From UBA1723 sp045641625 (GTDB lineage: Bacteria > Bacteroidota > Bacteroidia > Bacteroidales > Paludibacteraceae): DNA of 64,000 bases. Location of the stretch: NCBI GenBank assembly GCA_045641625.1, contig JAZUHH010000017.1, positions 62,001-126,000 on the forward strand, in the 5' to 3' direction. This document shows positions 1-7,512 of this stretch, one piece after another. Each line of letters begins with the position of its first letter. The first letter of the stretch is position 1. The translations under genes and the position numbers were made by a program. The notes beneath the pieces were generated by a model. It was not told where the DNA came from. It saw nothing but the letters and a program-made list of their open reading frames with translations, and did not search any database.

Positions 1-111
1 AAAGAAAGTTTCACTCAAAAGTATGTTGATTGGCTGAAAGAACACAGATATGACTATAAATTCAAAGAACCTAGCATATATCAACAAATGGGCTTCACAC
101 TCAATAATTAA
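1..111 (+). CDS. 3' end of an unknown CDS (partial)
   Basis: Frame 1 is open from the first base of the window to a TAA at 109-111, giving 36 C-terminal residues rich in Lys, Tyr and aromatic residues and ending GFTLNN. I do not recognise the family from so short a tail. It reads in the same direction as proC, but 67 bases and a promoter-like box separate the two, so it is probably a separate transcription unit. The open frame could be chance, but its codon use looks normal for the neighbourhood. Confidence 0.5.
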   Translation, partial: KESFTQKYVDWLKEHRYDYKFKEPSIYQQMGFTLNN

Positions 112-144
112 ACATAAAATTAACTTTTTTAACTGACAAAGTAT

Positions 145-152
145 TATCTTTG
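145..152 (+). promoter_or_regulatory. Putative -7 promoter box for proC-proB-fabG
   Basis: TATCTTTG matches the Bacteroidota -7 consensus TAnnTTTG exactly and is followed by CA. It lies 26 bases before the proC ATG, so the untranslated leader would be about 20 bases. No clear -33 TTTG was found at the usual 19-21 base spacing. Confidence 0.5.
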
Positions 153-178
153 CACGAAATTATTAAAATCACAATAAA

Positions 179-958
179 ATGAAGATAGCATTTATCGGTG
201 CAGGTAACATGGGTGGAGCCATCGCAAGAGGACTTTACTCAGCAAAAATATGCAAGGCTGAAGACTTGTTCATCGCAGATCCTTGCCAGGCTAACCTTGA
301 CTCTTTCAAGGCTCTTGACTCTAACATATTCACTACAACCAACAATAACGAGGCTGTAGAAAAGGCTGAGTATGTAGTCGTAGCAGTAAAGCCATGGTTG
401 ATGGAGACTGTCTGCACAGGAATCAAGTCAAGCTTGAAGCCCGGACAGCACAAGGTGATTTCTATCGCCGCAGGTGTTGCCCTTGAAACTGTAAAGTCTT
501 ACGTTGGAGAAGGCATCCACTTGTTCCGCGTACTTCCAAATACGGCTATCGCCCTAAAGGAGAGCATGAGCTTCATTTGCCAGCTAGGAGCAACAAAGGA
601 AGAGGAAGAAGTTGTATTCAGCCTATTCTCTTCGCTTGGAATGGCTCTAATGATTCCAGAGGGACAGATGAGCGCATTCACTTCGGTAAGCAGCTGCGGT
701 ATTGCCTATGCACTTCGCTTCCTTCGCGCAATGTCAGAGGGAGCTTGTGAACTTGGCATCAGACCGGATGTAGCACACAAGGTTGTCGCTCAGACAATGA
801 TCGGTGCAGCTCAGCTTATCCTACAGAACGAGTCTCATCCGGAGGTTGAAATCGACAAGGTTACAACTCCTGGCGGATGGACAATCAAGGGCTTGAATGC
901 CATGGAGATCAACGGCTTCACAAAGGCTGTGCTTGAAGGCATCAGAGCTAACAAATAA
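179..958 (+). CDS. proC: Pyrroline-5-carboxylate reductase
   Basis: Catalyses the last step of proline biosynthesis, NAD(P)H-dependent reduction of pyrroline-5-carboxylate to proline, in the cytoplasm. The 259-residue protein begins with a Rossmann fold whose dinucleotide motif GAGNMGGAIARG is at residues 7-18. The conserved substrate-binding region near residues 225-240 contains the family signature TTPGGWTIKGLNAME. Length is typical for ProC. The ATG at 179 directly precedes the Rossmann strand MKIAFIG, so the start is secure. proB follows after 15 bases, so two steps of proline synthesis are co-transcribed; proA is not in the window. Confidence 0.96.
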   Translation: MKIAFIGAGNMGGAIARGLYSAKICKAEDLFIADPCQANLDSFKALDSNIFTTTNNNEAVEKAEYVVVAVKPWLMETVCTGIKSSLKPGQHKVISIAAGVALETVKSYVGEGIHLFRVLPNTAIALKESMSFICQLGATKEEEEVVFSLFSSLGMALMIPEGQMSAFTSVSSCGIAYALRFLRAMSEGACELGIRPDVAHKVVAQTMIGAAQLILQNESHPEVEIDKVTTPGGWTIKGLNAMEINGFTKAVLEGIRANK

Positions 959-973
959 GAGACTATATAATTT

Positions 974-2053
974 ATGCAACAACGATTCAAGCGTATAGCG
1001 ATAAAGGTAGGTTCCAATGTACTGACCAAGAAAGACGGCACACTGGACTTTACCCGCATGTCTGCCATTGTAGATCAAATATCGGAGCTTCACAAGAGTG
1101 GAGTCGAAGTTGTGCTTATCAGTTCCGGAGCTGTAGCCGCAGGCAAGAACAAGGTGCTTGCAGACACTCTTGACGCAGTAAGCCAGCGTCAGCTGTTCTC
1201 TGCAATCGGACAGGTAAAGCTTATCAACCGCTACTATATGCTTTTTCGCGACAATGGAATCACTTGTGGTCAGGTCTTGACAACAAAGGAGAGTTTTCAC
1301 ACCCGCCAGCACTATTTGAACCAGCGCAACTGTATGCAGGTGATGATAGAGAACGGGGTAATTCCTATTGTCAACGAAAATGACACTATATCTTTGACAG
1401 AGCTGATGTTTACTGATAACGACGAGCTTTCAGGACTTGTCGCAACCATGATTGACGCTCAGGCCCTTATCATATTAAGCAACATCGACGGAATCTATAA
1501 CGGAAACCCGGCTGATCCGGAAAGCCAGGTAATCCGAAGGGTTCTTCCTGGCGAGCGTGACCTTTCCCAGTACCTTCAGACTAGCAAATCAAGTCTTGGA
1601 CGCGGAGGCATGCAGTCAAAGATGGGCATCGCAAGCAAGGTTGCTGACGAAGGTGTAGAGGTTATAATAGCTAACGGTAAGAGAGACAACATCATCCTTG
1701 ACCTTCTTGACGACACCAAGGACATTGTCTGCACACGCTTTCTTCCAGACGAGCAGGTGAGCAGTGTAAAGAAGTGGATCGCCCACAGCGAGGGATTCTG
1801 CAAGGGAGAGATCAAGATAGACAACGGTGCAGAGAAAGCCATTATTGCTGACGAAAGATGCTCCATCCTTCCAATAGGAGTCAAGTCTGTCAGCGGTTCG
1901 TTCGAGAAGGGCGACATCGTAAGGGTTGTCTCAGAAAGCGGTGAGCAGATTGCTTTGGGCAAGACTGACTATTCAAGCGCAGAGGCTACGGACATGATCG
2001 GCAAGAAGGGGGAAAAGCCTATCATTCACTGCGACTATCTATACGTTTTGTAG
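974..2053 (+). CDS. proB: Glutamate 5-kinase
   Basis: Phosphorylates glutamate to gamma-glutamyl phosphate, the first step of proline synthesis. The N-terminal amino-acid-kinase domain (about residues 1-250) shows the nucleotide/substrate motifs IKVGSNVLTK, ISSGAVAAG and NENDTIS, plus the GRGGMQSKM loop. The last 75 or so residues form a PUA domain, as in full-length bacterial enzymes (here 359 residues). It is the second gene of proC-proB-fabG, 15 bases after proC. Feedback inhibition by proline is a known property of the family, but it cannot be read from this sequence. Confidence 0.96.
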   Translation: MQQRFKRIAIKVGSNVLTKKDGTLDFTRMSAIVDQISELHKSGVEVVLISSGAVAAGKNKVLADTLDAVSQRQLFSAIGQVKLINRYYMLFRDNGITCGQVLTTKESFHTRQHYLNQRNCMQVMIENGVIPIVNENDTISLTELMFTDNDELSGLVATMIDAQALIILSNIDGIYNGNPADPESQVIRRVLPGERDLSQYLQTSKSSLGRGGMQSKMGIASKVADEGVEVIIANGKRDNIILDLLDDTKDIVCTRFLPDEQVSSVKKWIAHSEGFCKGEIKIDNGAEKAIIADERCSILPIGVKSVSGSFEKGDIVRVVSESGEQIALGKTDYSSAEATDMIGKKGEKPIIHCDYLYVL

Positions 2054-2089
2054 TTTTAGACATTTTAGAATAACCAATTTAATTTAGAT

Positions 2090-2836
2090 ATGAAATTATT
2101 AGAGGGAAAAGTAGCCCTAATCACAGGTGCTGCAAGAGGTATCGGTAAGGCTATCGCCGTTAAGTTTGCAAGCGAGGGTGCTAACATCGCATTCACTGAC
2201 CTAGCCATCAACGAGGATGCTCTTCAGACAGAGAAGGAGATCTCTGCTATGGGTGTTAAGGTTAAGGCATACGCTTCAAACGCAGCTAACTTCGAGGAGA
2301 CTCACACAGTAGTTGCTGAGATCCAGAAGGAGTTCGGACGCATCGACATCTTGGTTAACAATGCTGGTATCACTAAGGACGGTCTTATGCTTAGAATGAC
2401 TGAGCAGCAGTGGGATGCAGTTATCGGTGTAAACTTGAAGTCTGCATTCAACTTCACTCACGCTCTTGTTCCGGTTATGATGCGTCAGCGTGGCGGTTCT
2501 ATCATCAATATGGCTTCTGTTGTAGGTGTTCACGGTAACGCTGGTCAGGCTAACTACTCTGCTTCAAAGGCAGGTATGATCGCTTTGGCCAAGAGTGTTG
2601 CTCAGGAGATGGGTTCAAAGGGTATCCGTGCCAACGCTATCGCCCCTGGTTTCATCGAGACTGCTATGACAGCCGCTCTTTCTGACGAGGTTCGCGAGGA
2701 GTGGAAGAAGCAGATTCCTTTGCGCCGTGGTGGTAAGCCAGAGGATATTGCAGACGTTGCAACATTCCTTGCTTCAGACCTTTCAAGCTACGTTACTGGA
2801 CAGGTTATCCAGGTTGACGGTGGTATGAACATGTAA
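2090..2836 (+). CDS. fabG: 3-oxoacyl-[acyl-carrier-protein] reductase
   Basis: NADPH-dependent ketoreductase of type II fatty-acid synthesis, from the short-chain dehydrogenase/reductase family. The 248-residue protein has the cofactor motif TGAARGIG (residues 12-19), the NNAG motif and the Ser...Tyr-x3-Lys catalytic set in the segments INMASVVG and YSASKAG. Its C-terminus YVTGQVIQVDGGMNM is characteristic of FabG rather than of other SDRs. It lies 36 bases after proB with no promoter box between them, so it is probably the last gene of the proline operon. A strong terminator follows. The rest of the fatty-acid genes seen here (fabH-fabK-fabF) are at the far end of the window. Confidence 0.93.
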   Translation: MKLLEGKVALITGAARGIGKAIAVKFASEGANIAFTDLAINEDALQTEKEISAMGVKVKAYASNAANFEETHTVVAEIQKEFGRIDILVNNAGITKDGLMLRMTEQQWDAVIGVNLKSAFNFTHALVPVMMRQRGGSIINMASVVGVHGNAGQANYSASKAGMIALAKSVAQEMGSKGIRANAIAPGFIETAMTAALSDEVREEWKKQIPLRRGGKPEDIADVATFLASDLSSYVTGQVIQVDGGMNM

Positions 2837-2850
2837 TAGACAAACAAAAA

Positions 2851-2885
2851 TAAGGGAGGTTCTATCAAAAGCCTCCCTTAATTTT
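2851..2885 (+). terminator. Rho-independent terminator after fabG
   Basis: A nine-base-pair perfect stem (TAAGGGAGG pairing with CCTCCCTTA, 2851-2859 and 2872-2880) is followed by a T-run at 2882-2886. It lies 15 bases after the fabG stop. Confidence 0.9.
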
Positions 2886-2932
2886 TCTGCCTTTGTTTCA
2901 TTTGAAAACAAGATTTAACTATAGAATTTATT

Positions 2933-3817
2933 ATGACAATCTACGACTTCGGAAGTTTATTTTATGACTCTGCTATACATGTTAATTGCGCAGAGGATGT
3001 AGATATGCTGAATGACCTTTTACCTGCATATTATGAAAACAGCCTTAATCTCCTTAATCCTCGGAATATACTGGAATCGGAAATCCTTAGACTGGTAAAG
3101 GAGAATGCTGTTTGCGATGATTTTGACGAAAATGTCATACGCCAGTCACTTGTCTATGGCTACTACCCCATGTCTATGGAGAAAAGGGTCACGAGCGGTG
3201 CCGAGTTCGACACCTATAATGAACTGATTTCTTACCCTTTCAAATATACCGTAGCCAGATACTTCCTGACTATACACCATCACGAGGAGAAGATGGTTAT
3301 CGACTTCAAAGACTTCAAATATCCCAAGAAGGCGCACAGATGGTCCCTCCAGAAATTCGGGGAATACACTCTGACATTCAACAAGAATTTCAGACTATGC
3401 GCAGAGACTCTCGCCCAACAATATGCAGAGGAAACTTGGGTTGTGGCTCCGCTGATTGACGCTTTAGAAAGAATACACAAGAATCCGGACAGCGAAGTCA
3501 GCATAGATTCTGTCGAGCTTTGGCATGGAGACGAACTTGTGGCAGGAGAATTGGGGTTCATCACGCACAACGCATACGCAAGCCTTTGCGGATTTCACAC
3601 GGAAAGCAACAGCGGAACGATCCAAATGGCAGCTTTAGGAGAGTATTTGAAGGCAAACGGGTTCGCTTATTGGGATTTGGGCATGGAGATGGATTACAAG
3701 TACGTATATGGTGCAAAACTGCTCAACAGGGACATGCAGGCAGAATACTACAGCAAACTAAGTGAAGAGAGATTTTCCCTTACGGACAAAGAGATAAAAA
3801 TAAAGGAGCTTCTGTAA
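2933..3817 (+). CDS. Divergent leucyl/phenylalanyl-tRNA-protein transferase-like protein
   Basis: A 294-residue cytoplasmic protein with the layout of the Aat family (tRNA-dependent N-terminal leucylation for the N-degron pathway). Residues 73-80 (LVYGYYPM) correspond to the family's YRNGIFPW motif. A central segment has Thr-Trp followed by an amphipathic helix. The block SVELWHGDELVAGELG followed by GFHTESNS and AALGEYLKANGF mirrors the Aat core. However, the canonical SMFS..ASK motif is replaced and the terminal SLGA signature is reduced to VYGA. It is also about 60 residues longer than E. coli Aat. It may be a true transferase with changed specificity or a repurposed GNAT-like fold. Its stop lies inside the terminator shared with nth. 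Confidence 0.6.
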   Translation: MTIYDFGSLFYDSAIHVNCAEDVDMLNDLLPAYYENSLNLLNPRNILESEILRLVKENAVCDDFDENVIRQSLVYGYYPMSMEKRVTSGAEFDTYNELISYPFKYTVARYFLTIHHHEEKMVIDFKDFKYPKKAHRWSLQKFGEYTLTFNKNFRLCAETLAQQYAEETWVVAPLIDALERIHKNPDSEVSIDSVELWHGDELVAGELGFITHNAYASLCGFHTESNSGTIQMAALGEYLKANGFAYWDLGMEMDYKYVYGAKLLNRDMQAEYYSKLSEERFSLTDKEIKIKELL

Positions 3818-3825
3818 GCTCCTTT
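3802..3825. terminator. Shared bidirectional terminator between the aat-like gene and nth
   Basis: A perfect ten-base-pair stem (3802-3811 with 3816-3825) has a four-base loop. It is flanked by T-runs on both strands (ATTTTTT to the right, ATTTTTAT on the minus strand to the left). The aat-like stop codon (3815-3817) sits in the loop and stem, and the nth stop (3824-3826) overlaps the other arm, so one hairpin serves both convergent genes. Confidence 0.88.
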
Positions 3826-4459
3826 ATTTTTTACTATATGCGGCACACCACGTTTTTATGCCGCATTCCTCGCATTTAGGCTTCTTTGCAGTACAAACAT
3901 ACCTGCCATGCAAAAGAATCCAATGATGGGCGTCAGAAAGCATTTCTGAAGGGATATTCGATGTCAGTATCCTCTCCGTTTCCTCCGGAGTCTTAGAATC
4001 TGGCGTAAAACCTATTCGCTGGGAAACACGGAATACATGGGTATCTACGGGCATGGCCGGCTTTCCGAAAGCAACTGCAAGCATAACATTTGCAGTCTTT
4101 CTGCCTACACCCGGAAGGCTTGTAAGCTCTTCCATTGTCGAGGGCACCACTCCCCCGAAATCATTTGCAAGTTTCCTAGCCGCTTCCAGCAGGTGCTTGG
4201 CCTTGCTGTTAGGATACGAAATACTTTTGATAAGTTCATAGATCTCTTTCTCCGTAGCTTTGGCCATTGAAAAGGCATCCGGATAAACGGAGAACAGAGA
4301 AGGGGTAACGATATTCACCCTGGCATCAGTGCATTGAGCGGAAAGCATTACTGCAACAAGCAGTTCGAAATAATTGTTGAAGTTTAGTTCGCTCTTCGCA
4401 TTGGGCATATTCTTTTGAAACCACCCCATTACCTTTACATATCTCTCTTTTTCGTCCAT
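3824..4459 (-). CDS. nth: Endonuclease III
   Basis: Base-excision-repair DNA glycosylase/AP lyase that removes oxidised pyrimidines. The 211-residue protein has the helix-hairpin-helix LPGVGRKTAN, whose Lys is the catalytic lysine. The catalytic Asp follows in VDTHVFR. The C-terminal [4Fe-4S] cluster loop shows the exact spacing C-x6-C-x2-C-x5-C. Length and architecture are canonical. It converges with the aat-like gene and lies downstream of the terminator that ends the his operon. I see no promoter box in the 66 bases upstream, so its own promoter is unclear. Confidence 0.95.
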   Translation of the reverse strand: MDEKERYVKVMGWFQKNMPNAKSELNFNNYFELLVAVMLSAQCTDARVNIVTPSLFSVYPDAFSMAKATEKEIYELIKSISYPNSKAKHLLEAARKLANDFGGVVPSTMEELTSLPGVGRKTANVMLAVAFGKPAMPVDTHVFRVSQRIGFTPDSKTPEETERILTSNIPSEMLSDAHHWILLHGRYVCTAKKPKCEECGIKTWCAAYSKK

Positions 4460-4471
4460 ATCCTTACAAAA

Positions 4472-4503
4472 TAATAGAGAGACACCGTAACGGCATCTCT
4501 CTT
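4472..4503 (-). terminator. Terminator at the end of the his/DUF3127 operon
   Basis: On the minus strand the stem AGAGAGA/TCTCTCT is extended by an inner GCC/GGC pairing around a short loop, followed by TATTATTTT. It lies between the DUF3127 stop (4526) and the nth start (4459). Confidence 0.75.
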
Positions 4504-4525
4504 ATCCATTATTCAACTATTCACA

Positions 4526-5161
4526 TTAGAAAGGAAGATTGTCTGCTCCAGCATCAGGCTGAGCATCTGCCGCACCTGTATTAGTTGGAGTTCCCATTGG
4601 AGGCATGAAATCACCTGCAGGAGGGACGTTGCCTGGCATAGCAGCAGGCTGCTGAACAGGCTGTTGTGGCATCTGTCCGAATGGAGGAGGTGTCACCTGC
4701 TGTGGCATTCCGCCCATCTGTGGCTGCTGGAAGCCGCCCATTGCAGGCTGCTGGAAGCCGCCCATTGCAGGTTGAGGCTGTCCGTACATCTGAGGCTGCT
4801 GATATCCTCCCATTGCAGGCTGTTGGAAACCTGGCTGAGATGGAACACCCATACGGTTGCCCATCTGATTGTTATAGCATGTCTGCTGGTCGATCATCTC
4901 AGCACTTACCAAACTGATAGAGTTAAACCATCTGCCGGCATTTTCACGCGCATCAATTCTGCACACAATGTGATAGAACTGATTGACAACAAACTGATAA
5001 CGGGCAAGATTGTCACCCCAAAGGCGTACAACGACGTGGCGTGGATACTGACCCACTTCATGCTCAAAGACTACATCCTGACTTTTCCACTCACCTCTTG
5101 CTCCCTGACCAGATTCGATTGTTCCCAAAGAAACAACCCTTCCATAAAAATCGTAGTTCAT
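4526..5161 (-). CDS. DUF3127 protein with disordered Gln/Gly/Met tail and SSB-like tip
   Basis: Residues 1 to about 95 match the DUF3127 domain common in Bacteroidota (strand pattern DFYGRVVSL...WKSQDVVFE...GRWF), which I take to be a small OB-like beta barrel. About 100 residues follow that are made of QQPAMGG/QPQM repeats, partly encoded by a perfect 24-bp tandem duplication. The protein ends DNLPF, preceded by Asp/Ala-rich sequence. This strongly resembles the acidic ...D(D/I)PF tip with which SSB recruits partner proteins, so a single-stranded nucleic-acid-binding or hub role is plausible. It is the last gene of the his operon, 19 bases after hisC. The function is inferred, not known. Confidence 0.75.
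   Translation of the reverse strand: MNYDFYGRVVSLGTIESGQGARGEWKSQDVVFEHEVGQYPRHVVVRLWGDNLARYQFVVNQFYHIVCRIDARENAGRWFNSISLVSAEMIDQQTCYNNQMGNRMGVPSQPGFQQPAMGGYQQPQMYGQPQPAMGGFQQPAMGGFQQPQMGGMPQQVTPPPFGQMPQQPVQQPAAMPGNVPPAGDFMPPMGTPTNTGAADAQPDAGADNLPF
4722..4769. repeat. Perfect 24-bp tandem repeat (two copies) in the DUF3127 tail
   Basis: Two identical 24-base units (4722-4745 and 4746-4769) encode two copies of the eight-residue unit AMGGFQQP on the minus strand. More diverged copies flank them. Confidence 0.9.
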
Positions 5162-5180
5162 AATTCTTTATGTTTATTTA

Positions 5181-6218
5181 TTAAAACGCAAATTCATTCA
5201 ATGCTCTCATTAGCTCGGCATTCTCTTCCGCTGTGCCGACAGTAATACGGATGCACTCTGAACATAGGGCAACACGATTTCTGTTACGGACGATAATACC
5301 CTTGCCTACAAGATACTCGTAAACAGCCTGAGCATTTGTCATCTTTGCAAGTACAAAGTTAGCATCTGATTTGAAAACATCGACAACAAATGGCAACTTT
5401 CTCAAATCTTTTTCCATCTCGCCTCTCAACTGGATAGTCTGCGCCACCCAATCCTCGATCTTCTTTGGATCCTTCAATATGTTCAAGGCATACTCCTGAG
5501 TAAGCTTGTTTACATTGTAAGGGTACTTGATTTTGTTCAGTACAGAGATAATCTCAGTTGAGGCAAAAGCCATACCCAAACGAACTGCCGCACTTGCCCA
5601 AGCCTTAGAGAATGTCTGCAGAATAACCATATTAGGGAACTCTGACAAACGACTGCGGAAAGACGGAGCAGAAGAGAAGTCGCTATAAGCCTCGTCTATG
5701 ACAACGATGCCGTCAAACTCCCTAAGCACGCGCTCTATATCAGCTTGATTAAGGCTGTTTCCTGTCGGATTGTTAGGCGAGCAAAGCCACATTACCTTTG
5801 TGTTCTTGTCTGCGGCTGCAAGCAAGGCGTCAACATCAAGTTCATAGCCTTCCTTCAAGTTTACCGAACGATACTCAACGTCGTTCACGTCAGCACACAC
5901 CTGGTACATTCCGTATGTAGGGCAAATAGCCACTACGTTGTCAATACGAGGCTCGCAAAAAGCCCTGTACATCAAATCTATAGGCTCGTCGCTACCATTA
6001 CCAAGAAGTATATTCTCGGCCTTGACACCCTTGACCTGCTCGATGCGGTTCTTCACCTCCCACTGCAAAGGGTCAGGATATCTGTTATATGGGTTATTGC
6101 GAGGATTCTCGTTTGCATCAAGATATACAGACGCCTCACCCTTAAACTCGTCTCTTGCACAAGAGTAGGGTTTAAGCGCCCATACGTTCTTACGAACAAG
6201 GTCCTTTAACTCTCTCAT
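5181..6218 (-). CDS. hisC: Histidinol-phosphate aminotransferase
   Basis: PLP-dependent class I/II aminotransferase converting imidazole-acetol phosphate to histidinol phosphate. The 345-residue protein has the conserved N-terminal LDANENP motif. It also has SPNNPTGN, the Asp of VIDEAYSDF that contacts PLP, and the Schiff-base Lys in TFSKAWASAAVRLG. Length is normal. It is the third gene of the his operon, 12 bases after hisD. In many Bacteroidales hisB follows directly, whereas here the next gene is the DUF3127 protein. Confidence 0.96.
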   Translation of the reverse strand: MRELKDLVRKNVWALKPYSCARDEFKGEASVYLDANENPRNNPYNRYPDPLQWEVKNRIEQVKGVKAENILLGNGSDEPIDLMYRAFCEPRIDNVVAICPTYGMYQVCADVNDVEYRSVNLKEGYELDVDALLAAADKNTKVMWLCSPNNPTGNSLNQADIERVLREFDGIVVIDEAYSDFSSAPSFRSRLSEFPNMVILQTFSKAWASAAVRLGMAFASTEIISVLNKIKYPYNVNKLTQEYALNILKDPKKIEDWVAQTIQLRGEMEKDLRKLPFVVDVFKSDANFVLAKMTNAQAVYEYLVGKGIIVRNRNRVALCSECIRITVGTAEENAELMRALNEFAF

Positions 6219-6230
6219 AAATCTCTTTCT

Positions 6231-7511
6231 TTAGTTCTGTTTCATACGAAGGGTTACAGCATTCTTGTGAGCGAAAAGCTGCTCGTTCTCTGCCATAATC
6301 TCGATCGCATTACCAATTAGTTTCAATCCCTCTGGAGTAATCTCCTGATAAGTAATCTTTTTGCGGAAACTGTCAAGGTTCACACCACTGTACGCTTTGG
6401 CATATCCGTTTGTAGGAAGAGTGTGGTTTGTTCCCGAAGCATAGTCTCCGGCACTTTCTGGAGTAAGGTGTCCAAGGAATATAGAACCGGCATTTGTTAT
6501 CCTCTCTGCGATCTGCATATAGTTTTGAGTAGAGATGATCAAATGCTCTGGAGCGTATTCGTTTGTAACATCCACAACCTCCTCGAAATCCTTGACAAGG
6601 ATAATCTTGCTGTTTGCAACAGACTTTGCCGCGATCTCTTTTCTTGGAAGAAGATCCAACTGGCGCTCAACCTCAGCAAGAACTTTGTCTGCAAGTTCCT
6701 TGCTTGTAGTGATGCAGACTGCCTGGCTATCTACACCATGCTCTGCCTGAGAAAGCAAGTCTGCGGCAACGAAAGACGGATTTGCAGTCTCGTCTGCGAT
6801 AACCTCCACCTCGCTTGGGCCAGCAGGCATATCAATAGCAACATCTTTCAAAGAGACTCTCTGCTTAGCTGCAGTGACATACTGGTTGCCTGGTCCGAAA
6901 ATCTTGTAAACCTTAGGGACACTCTGAGTTCCATAAGCCATCGAACCGATAGCCTGAACGCCACCGATCTTGAAGATCCTGCTCACGCCCGCTACAGTTG
7001 CTGCGAACAGAACAGCGGGATGTACCTTTCCGTTCTTTCCTGGAGGAGTACAAAGCACAATCTCCTTGCATCCGGCAATTCTTGCAGGAACGGCAAGCAT
7101 AAGCACTGTCGAGAACAAAGGAGCCGTACCACCAGGGATATAAAGACCGACTTTTTCGATAGGCATAGCCTTCTGCCAGCATGTTACACCCGGCATAGTC
7201 TCTATTCTCGGAAGAGTATGGTCCTGTGCGGCGTGGAATCTCTCGATATTTCTCTTTGCAAGACGAATAGCATCCTTCAACTCGTCTGCAACAAGAGTCT
7301 CTGCCTCTGCAATCTCAGCCTCGCTCACTTGTAGAGAATCAAGCTGAACCTTGTCGAATTTCAACTCGTACTCCTTTACAGCCTCGTCACCGCGCGCCTT
7401 GATATCGTCAAGAACATCAGTTACTGTCTCTGTAAGACTGCTGTTATCCAAAGCTGGACGAGAAAGAATCTCTTTCCAATCCTTTTGGTTAGGATATGCT
7501 ATGATCTTCAT
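6231..7511 (-). CDS. hisD: Histidinol dehydrogenase
   Basis: Zinc- and NAD-dependent four-electron oxidation of histidinol to histidine, the last step of the pathway. The 426-residue protein shows the family blocks YIPGGTAPLFSTVLM, GPGNQYVTAAK, MPAGPSEV and LSQAEHG (zinc/substrate ligands). The catalytic Glu-His pair is in NEYAPEHL, with GDYASGTNH near the C-terminus. It starts one base after the hisG stop, so tight translational coupling is likely. Confidence 0.97.
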   Translation of the reverse strand: MKIIAYPNQKDWKEILSRPALDNSSLTETVTDVLDDIKARGDEAVKEYELKFDKVQLDSLQVSEAEIAEAETLVADELKDAIRLAKRNIERFHAAQDHTLPRIETMPGVTCWQKAMPIEKVGLYIPGGTAPLFSTVLMLAVPARIAGCKEIVLCTPPGKNGKVHPAVLFAATVAGVSRIFKIGGVQAIGSMAYGTQSVPKVYKIFGPGNQYVTAAKQRVSLKDVAIDMPAGPSEVEVIADETANPSFVAADLLSQAEHGVDSQAVCITTSKELADKVLAEVERQLDLLPRKEIAAKSVANSKIILVKDFEEVVDVTNEYAPEHLIISTQNYMQIAERITNAGSIFLGHLTPESAGDYASGTNHTLPTNGYAKAYSGVNLDSFRKKITYQEITPEGLKLIGNAIEIMAENEQLFAHKNAVTLRMKQN

Positions 7512-7512
7512 C

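Noticed and set aside
821..1312. 163-codon minus-strand frame across proC-proB
   Set aside because: Antisense to two clearly identified genes, with no features of its own.
4722..4769. Tandem repeat considered as a CRISPR or mobile element remnant
   Set aside because: It is in frame inside the DUF3127 tail and encodes two copies of AMGGFQQP, so it is a coding repeat.
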